This document shows positions 24,203-32,803 of a DNA stretch of 64,000 nt, piece by piece (position 1 is the stretch's first letter; every line of letters begins with the position of its first letter). The position numbers and the translations under genes were made by a program. Under the pieces are notes generated by a model. That model was given only the letters and a program-made list of their open reading frames with translations. It did no database searches and had not been told where the DNA came from. Origin of the DNA: Clostridia bacterium (GTDB lineage Bacteria > Bacillota > Clostridia > TANB77 > CAG-508). The stretch covers positions 44,397 to 108,396 of the forward strand of contig JAGBEP010000002.1 of assembly GCA_017936925.1 (NCBI GenBank). Reading direction: 5' to 3'.

Positions 24203-25809
24203 GTAAATGGAATGTAGCAGCATATTTAAGATTATCATCAGATGATGGAGATAAAGCAGAATCAAATAGTATAGGAAATCAAAGAAGTATAATCAATCAA
24301 TATATAAAACAAAATAAAGAATTTAAAAACGTAGAATATTATATTGATGATGGTTATTCTGGGACATCTTTTGATAGACCGGATTTTAAAAGAATGTTAA
24401 GTGATATAGAAAATAAAAAAATAGATTGCATTATTGTAAAAGATTTATCAAGATTAGGAAGAAATTATATAGAGGTTGGAAATTATATAGAGCAAATATT
24501 TCCTAACTATGGTATTAGATTTATCGCAATTAATGATAATGTTGATAGTTATAAAGATCCAAAGTCAGTTAATAATGTTATTGTTCCTTTTAAAAACTTA
24601 ATGAATGATGAGTATGCTAGAGATATTTCTAATAAAGTTAGAAGTGTTCTTGACAATAAAAAAGCTAAAGGTCAATTTATTGGCTCATTTGCTCCATATG
24701 GTTATGTTAGAGATTCAAAAAATAAGTATAAGTTTGTGGTTGATAAAGAGGCAGCAAAAGTAGTAAAAAAAATATTTAATATGGCATTGAATGGGAAAAG
24801 CAAAAAAGATATAGCAATAGAGTTAAACTCTCTTGGAATATCAACTCCAAGAGTTCATAAATTTGAGTCTGGTACTATAAAAAAATGTGAAATTAAAGAA
24901 TCAACAAAGAGATGGGACTCTAAAAAAATAGACGAAATTTTAAAAAATAGAACATATACAGGCGATTTAGTACAAGGTGTTAGAAAGAAAGTGAGCCATA
25001 AAATTCATAAGAATAGGAGAGTTGATAATGATGAGTGGATGATAGTGCCTAATCATCATAAAGAGATTATTTCGATTGAAGAATTTAATAAAGTGCAAGA
25101 ATTACTATATTCAAGAAATATCAGAGTAAACAAGAAAAATACTTATGATATCTTTTCAGGACATTTAAGATGTAATGAGTGTGGTAATAGTATGATTATT
25201 AGAAAGTCAAAATATCATACATATTATTATTGCAAAACGTATTTGAAGAATAAATCTTGTTCTTCAAAATCCTTTCAAAAAGAAAAACTAGAACAAGTTG
25301 TTGTTGAACTGCTTAATAATTTTAGAAACGTAGTAAATGATATTGATGAAAAAATAAAAGAAATATTAAATCAGAAAGAAATTTGTTATGATAAAGAAAT
25401 AATAAAATCTAAAATAGAAAATATTGAAAGACAAATTGAAAAGTATATTAAATTAAAAAGTGAAATAAAAGAAGATTTAAAAGAAAAATTTATAACAGAA
25501 GATGAATATTGGGAATATTCAGCAGAATATAGTAAAAAAATAAATGAATTGAAAAAAAGTAAAACTGAATTTGAAACAAGATTAGAAAAAATTACTTTAG
25601 AATCATCTAATAATAAAAATTGGATAGAAGAAGTTAAAAAAATAGAAGAAATAAAGGAACTTGATAGACTTCTAATAGATGAAATTATAGAAGATATTGT
25701 TATTGATAAAGATAGTAATGTAAAATTAATATTTAAGTTTGAAGATAAATATTTTGAGGCACTGGACTTTATAAATCGAAATAAATGTGATATAATATCA
25801 GCAAGTTAA
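24199..25809 (+). CDS. Large serine recombinase 2
   Basis: 536 aa with the active Ser in YLRLSSDDGDKAE near residue 13, then DDGYSGTSFDRPDF and VKDLSRLGRNYIE. The zinc ribbon is CNECGNSMII with YYYCKTYLKNKSC; a coiled coil lies at about 390-480. ATGA overlap of 4 bases with recombinase 1 gives tight coupling. Two different large recombinases beside an inactive domain suggest a heteromeric integrase. It is the last certain gene of ICE-A, so an attachment site should lie close downstream. Confidence 0.95.
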   Translation: MSKWNVAAYLRLSSDDGDKAESNSIGNQRSIINQYIKQNKEFKNVEYYIDDGYSGTSFDRPDFKRMLSDIENKKIDCIIVKDLSRLGRNYIEVGNYIEQIFPNYGIRFIAINDNVDSYKDPKSVNNVIVPFKNLMNDEYARDISNKVRSVLDNKKAKGQFIGSFAPYGYVRDSKNKYKFVVDKEAAKVVKKIFNMALNGKSKKDIAIELNSLGISTPRVHKFESGTIKKCEIKESTKRWDSKKIDEILKNRTYTGDLVQGVRKKVSHKIHKNRRVDNDEWMIVPNHHKEIISIEEFNKVQELLYSRNIRVNKKNTYDIFSGHLRCNECGNSMIIRKSKYHTYYYCKTYLKNKSCSSKSFQKEKLEQVVVELLNNFRNVVNDIDEKIKEILNQKEICYDKEIIKSKIENIERQIEKYIKLKSEIKEDLKEKFITEDEYWEYSAEYSKKINELKKSKTEFETRLEKITLESSNNKNWIEEVKKIEEIKELDRLLIDEIIEDIVIDKDSNVKLIFKFEDKYFEALDFINRNKCDIISAS

Positions 25810-25863
25810 AAACGAAAAAAATCAAATAAAACGATTAACAAAGAACAGAAAGGATGTTTTTTT

Positions 25864-25929
25864 ATGGATAAAAATAATAACAATGAAAAGTTAACTAAAG
25901 TCGGAATTAACTGGTTGATTACGATTTAA
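25864..25929 (+). CDS. Possible 21-aa peptide after the recombinases
   Basis: MDKNNNNEKLTKVGINWLIT and one Ile, preceded by AGAAAGGATG. It may be a genuine small ORF, or an ORF created by the att junction. The support is weak. Confidence 0.3.
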   Translation: MDKNNNNEKLTKVGINWLITI

Positions 25930-26096
25930 TAAACCCCTTTGAAAAACCCTTATTTTACAAGGGTTTGTGAGAAATCAGATCTTTCCTGTTTTTATAGAAA
26001 AATAAGAAAAATCATTAAAAAAACGTCATTTTGGGTTAAAATAGAGTATTTTTATAGTAGGGAAATTTATAGTGATTACGACAATTAACCCCACAT

Positions 26097-26137
26097 AAAA
26101 TCGCACAATTTATTTTGAACAAATTATTGTATATAAT
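26097..26137 (+). promoter_or_regulatory. Promoter with AAAATCGCACA box, 48-aa gene
   Basis: AAAATCGCACA (26097-26107) lies 24 bases before TATAAT (26132). The same box precedes three other ICE operons at similar distance from the start codon. Confidence 0.55.
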
Positions 26138-26170
26138 CTTAATAAGAAATGAATTAGGAGTGTGATTTTT

Positions 26171-26317
26171 ATGAAAAAGATAAAGATAGATAACTTTGAA
26201 TTAAAAGTAATAATAAATTCTTTAAATGAAATGAGAAATAAATTATTAAATCAAAATAAAGATACAGATTTAATTGATGAACTCCTTATGAAATATATTA
26301 CAATTTTGGAAAAATAA
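26171..26317 (+). CDS. 48-aa ICE protein, paralogue of the 68-aa protein at 47855
   Basis: The ATG follows AGGAGTGTG. The sequence INSLNEMRNKLLNQNKDT and then IDELLMKYI aligns with INALNEFRNKLIAEQRET and VDEVLLKAI of the 68-aa protein before the coupling protein gene. It is helical and soluble. First gene of ICE-B, with its own promoter and terminator. No known domain. Confidence 0.7.
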   Translation: MKKIKIDNFELKVIINSLNEMRNKLLNQNKDTDLIDELLMKYITILEK

Positions 26318-26332
26318 CATATAACATATTTT

Positions 26333-26361
26333 GAACTGATTATAATGTCAGTTCTTTTTTT
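26333..26361 (+). terminator. Terminator of the 48-aa gene
   Basis: GAACTGA pairs with TCAGTTC around 8 bases and is followed by seven Ts. Confidence 0.88.
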
Positions 26362-26384
26362 ATGCCTAAATGAGCATAACTACA

Positions 26385-26412
26385 TAGCCATCTTATTAAT
26401 TTAAGGTGGCTA
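26385..26412 (+). promoter_or_regulatory. Hairpin before parA
   Basis: TAGCCATCTT pairs with AAGGTGGCTA over 10 pairs including one T-G wobble, just upstream of the parA ribosome site. It may be a 5' stabiliser or a protein-binding site. Confidence 0.45.
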
Positions 26413-26437
26413 AATTTAAAAGAAAGGAGGATGAGAA

Positions 26438-27265
26438 ATGTCAAAATGCGAAGTAATTGCTATTGCTAACCAAAAAGGTGGAGTAGGTAAAACAACTACA
26501 ACTTTTAATCTTGGAGCAGCACTCGCAAGTCAAGGGAAAAAAGTATTACTCATTGACGTAGATCCACAAAGTAATCTAACAACATATATGGGTTGGGAAG
26601 ATGAAGAAATAAATGTATCTATTAATGATGTAATACTAAATACTTTAAATGGTAATGAAACTAATTTTGATGAATGTATTAAACATTATAATGATAATTT
26701 AGATTTAATACCTAGCGATATTCAATTAGCCAATACAGATACTATTCTAGTAGGTGCAATGAGTAGAGAATATACTTTAAGGAATTCAATTAAGAATGTT
26801 AAAGATAATTATGATTATATTTTAATTGATACACAACCATCATTAGGTATGCTACCAATTAATGCACTTGCTTGTGCAGATAAAGTTATTATTCCAGTTC
26901 AACCACAATTCTTTGCAGCAAAAGGTATGACACAATTGTTATCAACGATTATGAAGATAAGACAACAGATTAATCCTAATTTAAAACTAGATGGAATTGT
27001 AATAACATTGTCAGATACCAGAACAAATCTTACAAAAGATATATGTAATCAGTTAAAAGAGAATTATGGTAATGTAATTAAGATATATGATACACAAATA
27101 CCAAGAGCAATTAAAGTTGCAGAATCAACTGCTCACGGCAAAAGTATTTTATCTTATGATAAGAGTAATAAAGTAGCAGAGGCATATTCATCACTTGCGA
27201 AGGAGGTGTTAATTAATGGAAAAGAAAGAAACAAAAATGCAAATTCCAAAGATTACACTAGATGA
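26438..27265 (+). CDS. parA: ParA/Soj-type partition ATPase
   Basis: 275 aa with the deviant Walker A KGGVGKTTTTFNL near residue 13, Walker A' LLIDVDPQSNLT near 38 and YILIDTQPSLG near 125. ATG follows AAAGGAGGATG. ParA ATPases move or stabilise DNA together with ParB. On an ICE they would maintain the excised circle or aid transfer. parB begins 50 bases before the parA stop. Confidence 0.95.
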   Translation: MSKCEVIAIANQKGGVGKTTTTFNLGAALASQGKKVLLIDVDPQSNLTTYMGWEDEEINVSINDVILNTLNGNETNFDECIKHYNDNLDLIPSDIQLANTDTILVGAMSREYTLRNSIKNVKDNYDYILIDTQPSLGMLPINALACADKVIIPVQPQFFAAKGMTQLLSTIMKIRQQINPNLKLDGIVITLSDTRTNLTKDICNQLKENYGNVIKIYDTQIPRAIKVAESTAHGKSILSYDKSNKVAEAYSSLAKEVLINGKERNKNANSKDYTR

Positions 27266-28154
27266 TTTATTTACAACGCAAGAACAGAGGGATGATAATA
27301 AATTAGAGAAAGTCGTTGATGTTAGAATTGATGATATTTTAGATTTTCCTAATCATCCATTTAAAGTTGTAGATAATGAAGAAATGCAAGAGATGAAGAA
27401 AAGCATTGAAGAAAGTGGAGTTATTATTCCTGCATTGGTAAGACCTACAAAAGATGGTAAATATGAAATGATTTCAGGACATAGAAGAAAGTTTGCTAGT
27501 CAATTAGCAATGAAAGAAACTATGCCTTGTATTATTCGTGATTTATCAGATGATGAAGCAACAATTATAATGGTAGATAGTAATATGCAAAGAGAAGAAA
27601 TATTGCCAAGTGAAAAAGCATATTCGTATAAGATGAAATTAGAAGCATTAAGTCATCAAGGAAAAAGAGTTGATTTAACTTCTGACCAAGTTGGGGAGAA
27701 GTTGACTTCTGTTGAATTAGTTTCTAAAAATAGTCCAGATAGTAAATCACAAATACAAAGATATATAAGACTTACTAATCTGATACCAGAAATAATGGAA
27801 AAGGTTGATAACAAAGAAATTGCTTTTCTTCCAGCAGTAGAAATATCTTACTTAACCGAAGATGAGCAATATTTTTTATTGGATTGTATGGAATATAATG
27901 ACGCTACACCATCTCACGCACAAGCAATTATACTTAAAAAATTAAGCCAAGATGGAAAACTAGACGAAGATAAAATAGACGATATTTTATCACAAGAAAA
28001 ACCAAATCAAATTCCAAAGATGAAATTCAATGAGGAACGAATTAAAAGTGTTTTGCCAAAGAATGTTGAAAAAGATAACATTGAGGATTTTGTTGTTAAA
28101 GCAATTGAATATTATGCAAAGCATTTAAGACAAAAGGAAATGGGTGCTAGATGA
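27216..28154 (+). CDS. parB: ParB/Spo0J-type partition protein
   Basis: 312 aa. The N-terminal ParB/sulfiredoxin-like CTPase domain includes the GHRRKFAS box and MVDSNMQRE near residues 85-130. A central HTH region (about 170-240, with SKSQIQRYIRLTNLIPEI) follows, then a C-terminal dimerisation part. The start at 27216 has GAAGGAGGTG and lies in the parA 3' end in another frame. Likely binding sites are the repeats just downstream (28156-28259), which is inference. Confidence 0.94.
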   Translation: MEKKETKMQIPKITLDDLFTTQEQRDDNKLEKVVDVRIDDILDFPNHPFKVVDNEEMQEMKKSIEESGVIIPALVRPTKDGKYEMISGHRRKFASQLAMKETMPCIIRDLSDDEATIIMVDSNMQREEILPSEKAYSYKMKLEALSHQGKRVDLTSDQVGEKLTSVELVSKNSPDSKSQIQRYIRLTNLIPEIMEKVDNKEIAFLPAVEISYLTEDEQYFLLDCMEYNDATPSHAQAIILKKLSQDGKLDEDKIDDILSQEKPNQIPKMKFNEERIKSVLPKNVEKDNIEDFVVKAIEYYAKHLRQKEMGAR

Positions 28155-28155
28155 T

Positions 28156-28171
28156 AATGTATAGCCACATT
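28156..28171. promoter_or_regulatory. Inverted repeat AATGT-ATAGCC-ACATT after parB
   Basis: The 12-mer core TGTATAGCCACA recurs exactly once more in the window, in the candidate oriT (42694-42705), where the arms are longer (GAATTTGT/ACAAATTC). It is a probable protein-binding site. Confidence 0.5.
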
Positions 28172-28209
28172 CCATAAGTTCCCTCCTTACAATCCTCCCT
28201 AGTATATAT

Positions 28210-28272
28210 TACTAACTGTTATATTTACTAACTGAAAAAAAATAATGTATATACTAACTATAAAATCGCAGT
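28210..28272. repeat. TACTAACT repeats and AAAATCGCA box after parB
   Basis: TACTAACT occurs at 28210, 28226 and 28252 in a 175-bp gap, followed by AAAATCGCA at 28262. Iteron-like repeats beside parB suggest a centromere or regulator site. The box lies about 20 bases before a TATGCT -10-like sequence. Confidence 0.5.
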
Positions 28273-28328
28273 AATGAAAAGTATTTTTAAATATGCTAGA
28301 TTGAAAGTAAGAAAGGGAGATGATGTTT

Positions 28329-29018
28329 ATGAAAAAAATTATTATATGCGTTATAAGTGCAATAATGACAATCGCAGGTGTTGGAGGGAAAGTTTTAGTT
28401 GATAATAAAACTGAAAAAGTAGATAATCAAATACCACAAGTTGTTGAGAGTATTGTGGATAGTTCAAAAGAAGAACTAGAAAAAGCAACAGAAGATGTTG
28501 TAGAAAAAAGTGATGAAGAAAAGTCAGAAGAAAAAAAGAAAGAAACTGAAAAAAAAGAAAATGATTCACAAACTACGACAAAAGAAAAAATAACAGATTC
28601 AAAACAAGTAAAAGATAGTTCAGTATCAAATAATCAAACACAACAACAATCAGTTCCACAAAAAAATGAAACTAATGTGACTCCTCCAAAAGTTGAAGAA
28701 AAGAAACCAGAACAAACCAATCCCAATAATCAACAAAATAAGGTTTCAACAACTTTTTATGATTCAATAACTCACGGAATAAGAGAGTATAGAAGTGAAT
28801 CAGAAGCAATAGTAAGAGGTAATCAGATTATTGATAATGAATTAAATTATGTTTTAGATTGGAATGAAGCAAATCCAGATAATCAGATACAACCAATAAT
28901 TAATTATTACAGAATTTATCCATCAGCAATTGATGAAAATGGAGGGTATTGGTATTATTTGCATTTCTTTACAACAAAAGGCGAAGGTCAAGATAGTAAT
29001 TTAAAATCAAGATATTAA
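28329..29018 (+). CDS. Secreted, charged linker-rich protein of unknown function
   Basis: 230 aa from the ATG at 28329, which fits AAGGGAG spacing better than the ATGs at 28320 and 28323. An N-terminal signal-like helix (IIICVISAIMTIAGVGG) is followed by about 100 residues of low-complexity Lys/Glu/Gln. A folded C-terminal part of about 90 residues contains TTFYDSITHGIREYRSESEA and YYRIYPSAIDENGGYWYYLH. There is no lipobox or sortase motif. It stands before the adhesin genes and is probably displayed outside the cell. Confidence 0.8.
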   Translation: MKKIIICVISAIMTIAGVGGKVLVDNKTEKVDNQIPQVVESIVDSSKEELEKATEDVVEKSDEEKSEEKKKETEKKENDSQTTTKEKITDSKQVKDSSVSNNQTQQQSVPQKNETNVTPPKVEEKKPEQTNPNNQQNKVSTTFYDSITHGIREYRSESEAIVRGNQIIDNELNYVLDWNEANPDNQIQPIINYYRIYPSAIDENGGYWYYLHFFTTKGEGQDSNLKSRY

Positions 29019-29047
29019 TGGCTCTAATTTTAGAGTCATTTTTTTAT
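29019..29047 (+). terminator. Terminator after the secreted protein gene
   Basis: TGGCTCTAA pairs with TTAGAGTCA and is followed by seven Ts. Confidence 0.8.
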
Positions 29048-29060
29048 GGAGGGAGAAGAA

Positions 29061-29198
29061 ATGATTAAAACAATTTTATTAATATTAGCACTTTTATTCA
29101 TAGGAATATCAGTGCTTTTTTGTTATTCTGCCTGTGTCATTTCGGGTAGATGTAGTCGAGAGGAGGAAATGAGAAATGATAGGAAAAAAATTGGGTAA
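29061..29198 (+). CDS. 45-aa membrane protein preceding the adhesin
   Basis: MIKTILLILALLFIGISVLF forms one membrane helix, followed by CYSACVISGRCSREEEMRND. Cys-rich tails of the type RCSREEE recur in small ICE proteins as I recall. GGGAGAAG precedes the ATG. The gene overlaps the adhesin start by 23 bases and contains its AGGAGG site, so the two are coupled. The function is unknown. Confidence 0.6.
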   Translation: MIKTILLILALLFIGISVLFCYSACVISGRCSREEEMRNDRKKIG

Positions 29199-31908
29199 AT
29201 ACTTACTCGTTGCAGTTGGATTGATTGGAAGTTTAGCATTTGGAACAACATCAGTTCAAGCAGCAAGTTTAAATATGAATTATTCTGATTATTGGTATAA
29301 TAGAGCAAAAGCAGATGGTAGCGATCATCACTCTTGGCATTATACTTTATATGAAGTAGATGGAGAGGTTGCTTATTGTATAGAGCCAAATATACCAGAA
29401 GGAACTTATTATAATCAAGGAAGTTGGGAACAAACTGGACTTTCAAATGATATAAAAGAAAGAATATTATTAACTGGATATTATGGATATACTTATCCAG
29501 GGCATCAAACATTACAATATAGAGCAGCAACACAAGGTTTAATATGGGATACCATAGTTGATGGTGGCGCTCATACAACTTTCTGGACAGAAAGATATGC
29601 AGGTGGAACACAATTAGATGTTTCAAGAGAGCAAAACGAAATTAATAATTTAATTGCTCATCATTATGACAGACCATCTTTTAATGGTGGGGTTTATAAA
29701 GTTCAAGTTGGAGAAACTATTACTTTAACTGATACAAATGGGGTTTTAGGAAATTATAATGTTTCAGTAAGTGGAGCAAATTATAATGTTAGTGGTAATA
29801 CTTTAACAATAACTCCAACTTCAAGTGGTTCAATCACTTTAAATTTAACAAAGAATACTCCATACGATAGTGGATATAAATTATTTATTGGAGATGGTAT
29901 TCAAAATATGTTTGTTCCAGGAACAATAGATCCAGTAAGAGCAGCAGTAAGAATAAATGCATATTATGGACAAGTAGAAATTAATAAATCAGATGTTGAA
30001 ACTACAACAGCACAAGGACAAGCAACTTTAAAAGGTGCTAAATATGGTGTTTATGAAAAATCAACAGGAAAATTAATTACTACTATTACAACAAATGAAA
30101 ATGGTTATGGTATTAGTGATAAAGTTTTATCTTATCAAGAATATTATATTAAAGAAATAAGCCCAAGTGAGGGATATTTATTAGATAATACTAAATATGA
30201 TATTAATATGAAAGGTAAAGAAAAGGAAACTAAAAACGTAACTGAAAAAGTTGTTAAAAATTATATTAGTATATTAAAACAATATGATTATGTTGATGGT
30301 AAAACAACATTTTTAAATGCAGAAGCAGGAGTAAAGTTTGAAATATATTATCCAGATGGAAGATTATTTGATACTATTACAACTGATAAAAATGGTTATG
30401 CTACAAAAAATATTCCTTATGGAGTATGGAAATTCCATCAAGTAAATACAACAGCAGGATATGAAAAAATATATGATTTTTATATAACTATTAATTACGA
30501 TAGTGAACAAGAACAATATTATAATATTTTAAACAATGCTTTATCTGCTTATTTACAAGTATTTAAGGTAGATTCTGATACTAACAAGACAGTAGCACTT
30601 GCTAATACTACTTTTAAAATTTTAAATACTGATACAAATCAATATGTAAGTCAATATGTTGGTGGTAAAGTTTATTCAGAATTTAAGACAGATGAAAATG
30701 GTAAATTTATTACTTATTTAAAATTAGAAGCAGGAAATTATAAATTAATTGAAGTTTCTAGTCCAAAAGGATATTTAATTAATGAAGATGGAGTAAAATT
30801 TACAATAGGAAATGATACACATTATAATTACACTACTTACGGAGCATTCGTGACTATGTATTTTTCAAATAAACCAATTAAAGGACAAATTGAAATATAC
30901 AAGAGTGGAGAATTATTAGGTATTACTGATGGTTCATTTAATTATAATGATAAAACAAAATTAAAAGATATTGTATATAACATTTATGCAGAAGAAGATA
31001 TAAAATCTGCAGATGGTAATTATTTATATTACAACAAAGGAGATTTTGTTGGTAAAATGACTACTGATGAAAAAGGATATGCAATTAGTAAAGAACTTCC
31101 ATTAGGAAAATACTATGTTGTTGAAGTAAAAACACAAGATGATTATGTTTTAGATACAACAGAATATCATATTGATTTAAAAGAAATTGATAATAAAACA
31201 GCAGTTGTTTATGATTCATTAGAATTAACAAATATTCTAAAAAAGGGAACTCTTGAATTTACTAAAACTGATTTAGTGAATGGAGATGTTATTCCTAATA
31301 CAATTATAGAAGTATATACAATTGATGATGATTTAATTTTTACAGGAAAAACAGATGAAAAAGGAAAAGTAAAAATTGATAATTTAAAAGTTGGAAAATA
31401 TTATATTTTAGAAAAAGAAGCAGCAACAGGATATTTAATAACTGATGAAAAAGTGTTATTTGAAATCAAAGACAATGGAGAAGTTGTTAAAGCAGAAATG
31501 AAAGATAAACCTATCACAGGAACTTTGGTATTCTCAAAATTAGATGTATCAACAAGTGAACCACTTCCTAATACTCTTATTGAAATTTATAATGATAAAG
31601 ATGAATTAATTTATAGTGGAAGAACTGATGATAACGGAGAAATAACTATTGAGAATTTAAGATATGGTAAATATTATATTTTAGAAAAAGAGGCACCAGA
31701 GGGATACACTTTAAATGAAGAAAAAATGTATTTTGAAATATTAGAAGATGGAGAAATAGTTAAATGCACAATGGTAGATGAAAAGATTATAATTGAAGTT
31801 CCTAATACAGGAGTTCAAGATTATCACATTGTTGAAATAATTAGTTCAATACTTGTTTTAAGTGGAATAGGAGTTATCGTTTATGTTGTTAAGAAAAAAA
31901 GAAAATAA
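29176..31908 (+). CDS. Thioester-domain surface adhesin with Cna_B repeats and sortase signal
   Basis: 910 aa. A signal peptide ends near VQAAS (about 32). A thioester domain follows (about 40-175), with the Cys in AYCIEPN and Gln in AATQGLIW expected to form the internal bond. Six Cna_B/SpaA-like beta repeats begin at about 264, 361, 460, 567, 683 and 770; the last two are near-duplicates with GKYYILEKEA. The C terminus is VPNTG, a membrane helix and a KKKRK tail, so it is sortase-anchored. Family knowledge: thioester adhesins bind host amines covalently. On an ICE it could aid mating contact or host attachment. Confidence 0.93.
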   Translation: MIGKKLGKYLLVAVGLIGSLAFGTTSVQAASLNMNYSDYWYNRAKADGSDHHSWHYTLYEVDGEVAYCIEPNIPEGTYYNQGSWEQTGLSNDIKERILLTGYYGYTYPGHQTLQYRAATQGLIWDTIVDGGAHTTFWTERYAGGTQLDVSREQNEINNLIAHHYDRPSFNGGVYKVQVGETITLTDTNGVLGNYNVSVSGANYNVSGNTLTITPTSSGSITLNLTKNTPYDSGYKLFIGDGIQNMFVPGTIDPVRAAVRINAYYGQVEINKSDVETTTAQGQATLKGAKYGVYEKSTGKLITTITTNENGYGISDKVLSYQEYYIKEISPSEGYLLDNTKYDINMKGKEKETKNVTEKVVKNYISILKQYDYVDGKTTFLNAEAGVKFEIYYPDGRLFDTITTDKNGYATKNIPYGVWKFHQVNTTAGYEKIYDFYITINYDSEQEQYYNILNNALSAYLQVFKVDSDTNKTVALANTTFKILNTDTNQYVSQYVGGKVYSEFKTDENGKFITYLKLEAGNYKLIEVSSPKGYLINEDGVKFTIGNDTHYNYTTYGAFVTMYFSNKPIKGQIEIYKSGELLGITDGSFNYNDKTKLKDIVYNIYAEEDIKSADGNYLYYNKGDFVGKMTTDEKGYAISKELPLGKYYVVEVKTQDDYVLDTTEYHIDLKEIDNKTAVVYDSLELTNILKKGTLEFTKTDLVNGDVIPNTIIEVYTIDDDLIFTGKTDEKGKVKIDNLKVGKYYILEKEAATGYLITDEKVLFEIKDNGEVVKAEMKDKPITGTLVFSKLDVSTSEPLPNTLIEIYNDKDELIYSGRTDDNGEITIENLRYGKYYILEKEAPEGYTLNEEKMYFEILEDGEIVKCTMVDEKIIIEVPNTGVQDYHIVEIISSILVLSGIGVIVYVVKKKRK

Positions 31909-32542
31909 AAAAACAACTAAACAAAATAAGAGTAAGAGTCAATTTATTATAATTGGCTCTTTACTTATTATTACTGGTATAAGTTTAGTTGGTGGAAAGT
32001 ATTTATATAATTATCTATTAGATAGAAAAGAAGATAATAAAATTGAAGATTTTTATGAAATTCAAGAACAAATTGATGTTGATGAAAGTGAAGACAATAT
32101 AGAAGAACCAAAAGAAGAAGTTAAAATTGAAGTAAAAAATGAAGATTATGTAGCAGTTATCAAAATTCCTAAGATAGGTCTTGAAAAAGGTTTATATAAA
32201 AAAGAAAGTTCATACAATAATGTTAATAGGAATATTCAAATATTAAAAGATTCTAATTATCCAGATGAAGAAAATGGTAATTTTATTTTAGCAGGACATA
32301 GTGGAACTGGTAGAATATCTTATTTTAGAAATGTTTATAAATTATCTAGTGGAGATTCAGTTAGTATTTTCTATAATGGATCAGAGTATAAATATAAAGT
32401 TGTTAATATGTATGATGTAGAGAAAACTGGAACTGCACATATAATTAGAAATGCAAATGTTAATACTCTTACTTTGGTGACTTGCAGACAAGGAACTAAT
32501 AAACAAATAATTGTTATTTGTGAGTTAGTAGAAAAAATATAG
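31883..32542 (+). CDS. srt: Sortase for the thioester adhesin
   Basis: 219 aa with an N-terminal membrane anchor (about 18-38), an acidic linker and the sortase barrel. Catalytic His is in LAGHSGTGRISYF near 139, Cys in TLVTCRQGT near 200, with the Arg right after it. The TLVTC motif is typical. The gene overlaps the adhesin end by 26 bases, so it most likely anchors that VPNTG protein. The exact sortase class is not settled. Confidence 0.92.
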   Translation: MLLRKKENKKTTKQNKSKSQFIIIGSLLIITGISLVGGKYLYNYLLDRKEDNKIEDFYEIQEQIDVDESEDNIEEPKEEVKIEVKNEDYVAVIKIPKIGLEKGLYKKESSYNNVNRNIQILKDSNYPDEENGNFILAGHSGTGRISYFRNVYKLSSGDSVSIFYNGSEYKYKVVNMYDVEKTGTAHIIRNANVNTLTLVTCRQGTNKQIIVICELVEKI

Positions 32543-32553
32543 GAGGTATTAAA

Positions 32554-32793
32554 TTGGGAGATAAAAATAATTTAAGTAATATGTCCAAAGCATTAGAAAA
32601 ATTATTTAATGCAGGATTTAATACAAGTAAAAAAATTGCTTCTCTCGATATGAAAGAAGTTAGAAATATACCTAATCTAACAATGACAGATTTTTATGCA
32701 ATATCTGACTTGTGGGATTTAGTTAAGAAGAATAATAATAAAACAACTCAATTATTTATTGAGTTTTTAAGTGGATATAAAGAAATAAAATGA
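32554..32793 (+). CDS. 79-aa helical ICE protein
   Basis: TTG start at 32554 after AGGAGG at good spacing. It contains ALEKLFNAGFNTSKKIASLD and ISDLWDLVKKNN. It has no membrane segment. It lies in the sortase operon 11 bases after srt and ends with TGA, one of the clear TGA stops that supports the standard code. The family is not recognised. Confidence 0.7.
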   Translation: MGDKNNLSNMSKALEKLFNAGFNTSKKIASLDMKEVRNIPNLTMTDFYAISDLWDLVKKNNNKTTQLFIEFLSGYKEIK

Positions 32794-32803
32794 AAGGATA
32801 GTG

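Larger units (their letters stand above)
1..26090. mobile_element. ICE-A, right part of a Tn1549-like integrative conjugative element
   Basis: The stretch begins inside a transfer operon (DUF4314, PrgI, VirB4, C39-like protein), continues through two cargo zones and a regulatory module, and ends with a sigma-like factor and three serine recombinases. This is the usual right-hand order of Tn1549-like ICEs of Bacillota. The left half lies outside the window. The right boundary is not proven. It is placed between the last recombinase (ends 25809) and the first gene of the next element (26171), near an imperfect repeat at 25916 and 26073. Confidence 0.8.
25810..26170. other. ICE-A/ICE-B junction region (361 bp)
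   Basis: It contains a 21-codon ORF, an imperfect repeat pair (TGATTACGA to CCCC at 25916-25937 and 26073-26092), a hairpin AAACCCTT/AAGGGTTT (25944-25966) without a T-run, and the promoter of the 48-aa gene. An att site for the recombinases is expected here. No host gene fragment is recognisable. Confidence 0.5.

Noticed and set aside
29123..29626. Minus-strand 167-codon frame opposite the adhesin
   Set aside because: It is antisense to the signal peptide and thioester domain; composition is Leu/His-rich as expected for a shadow.
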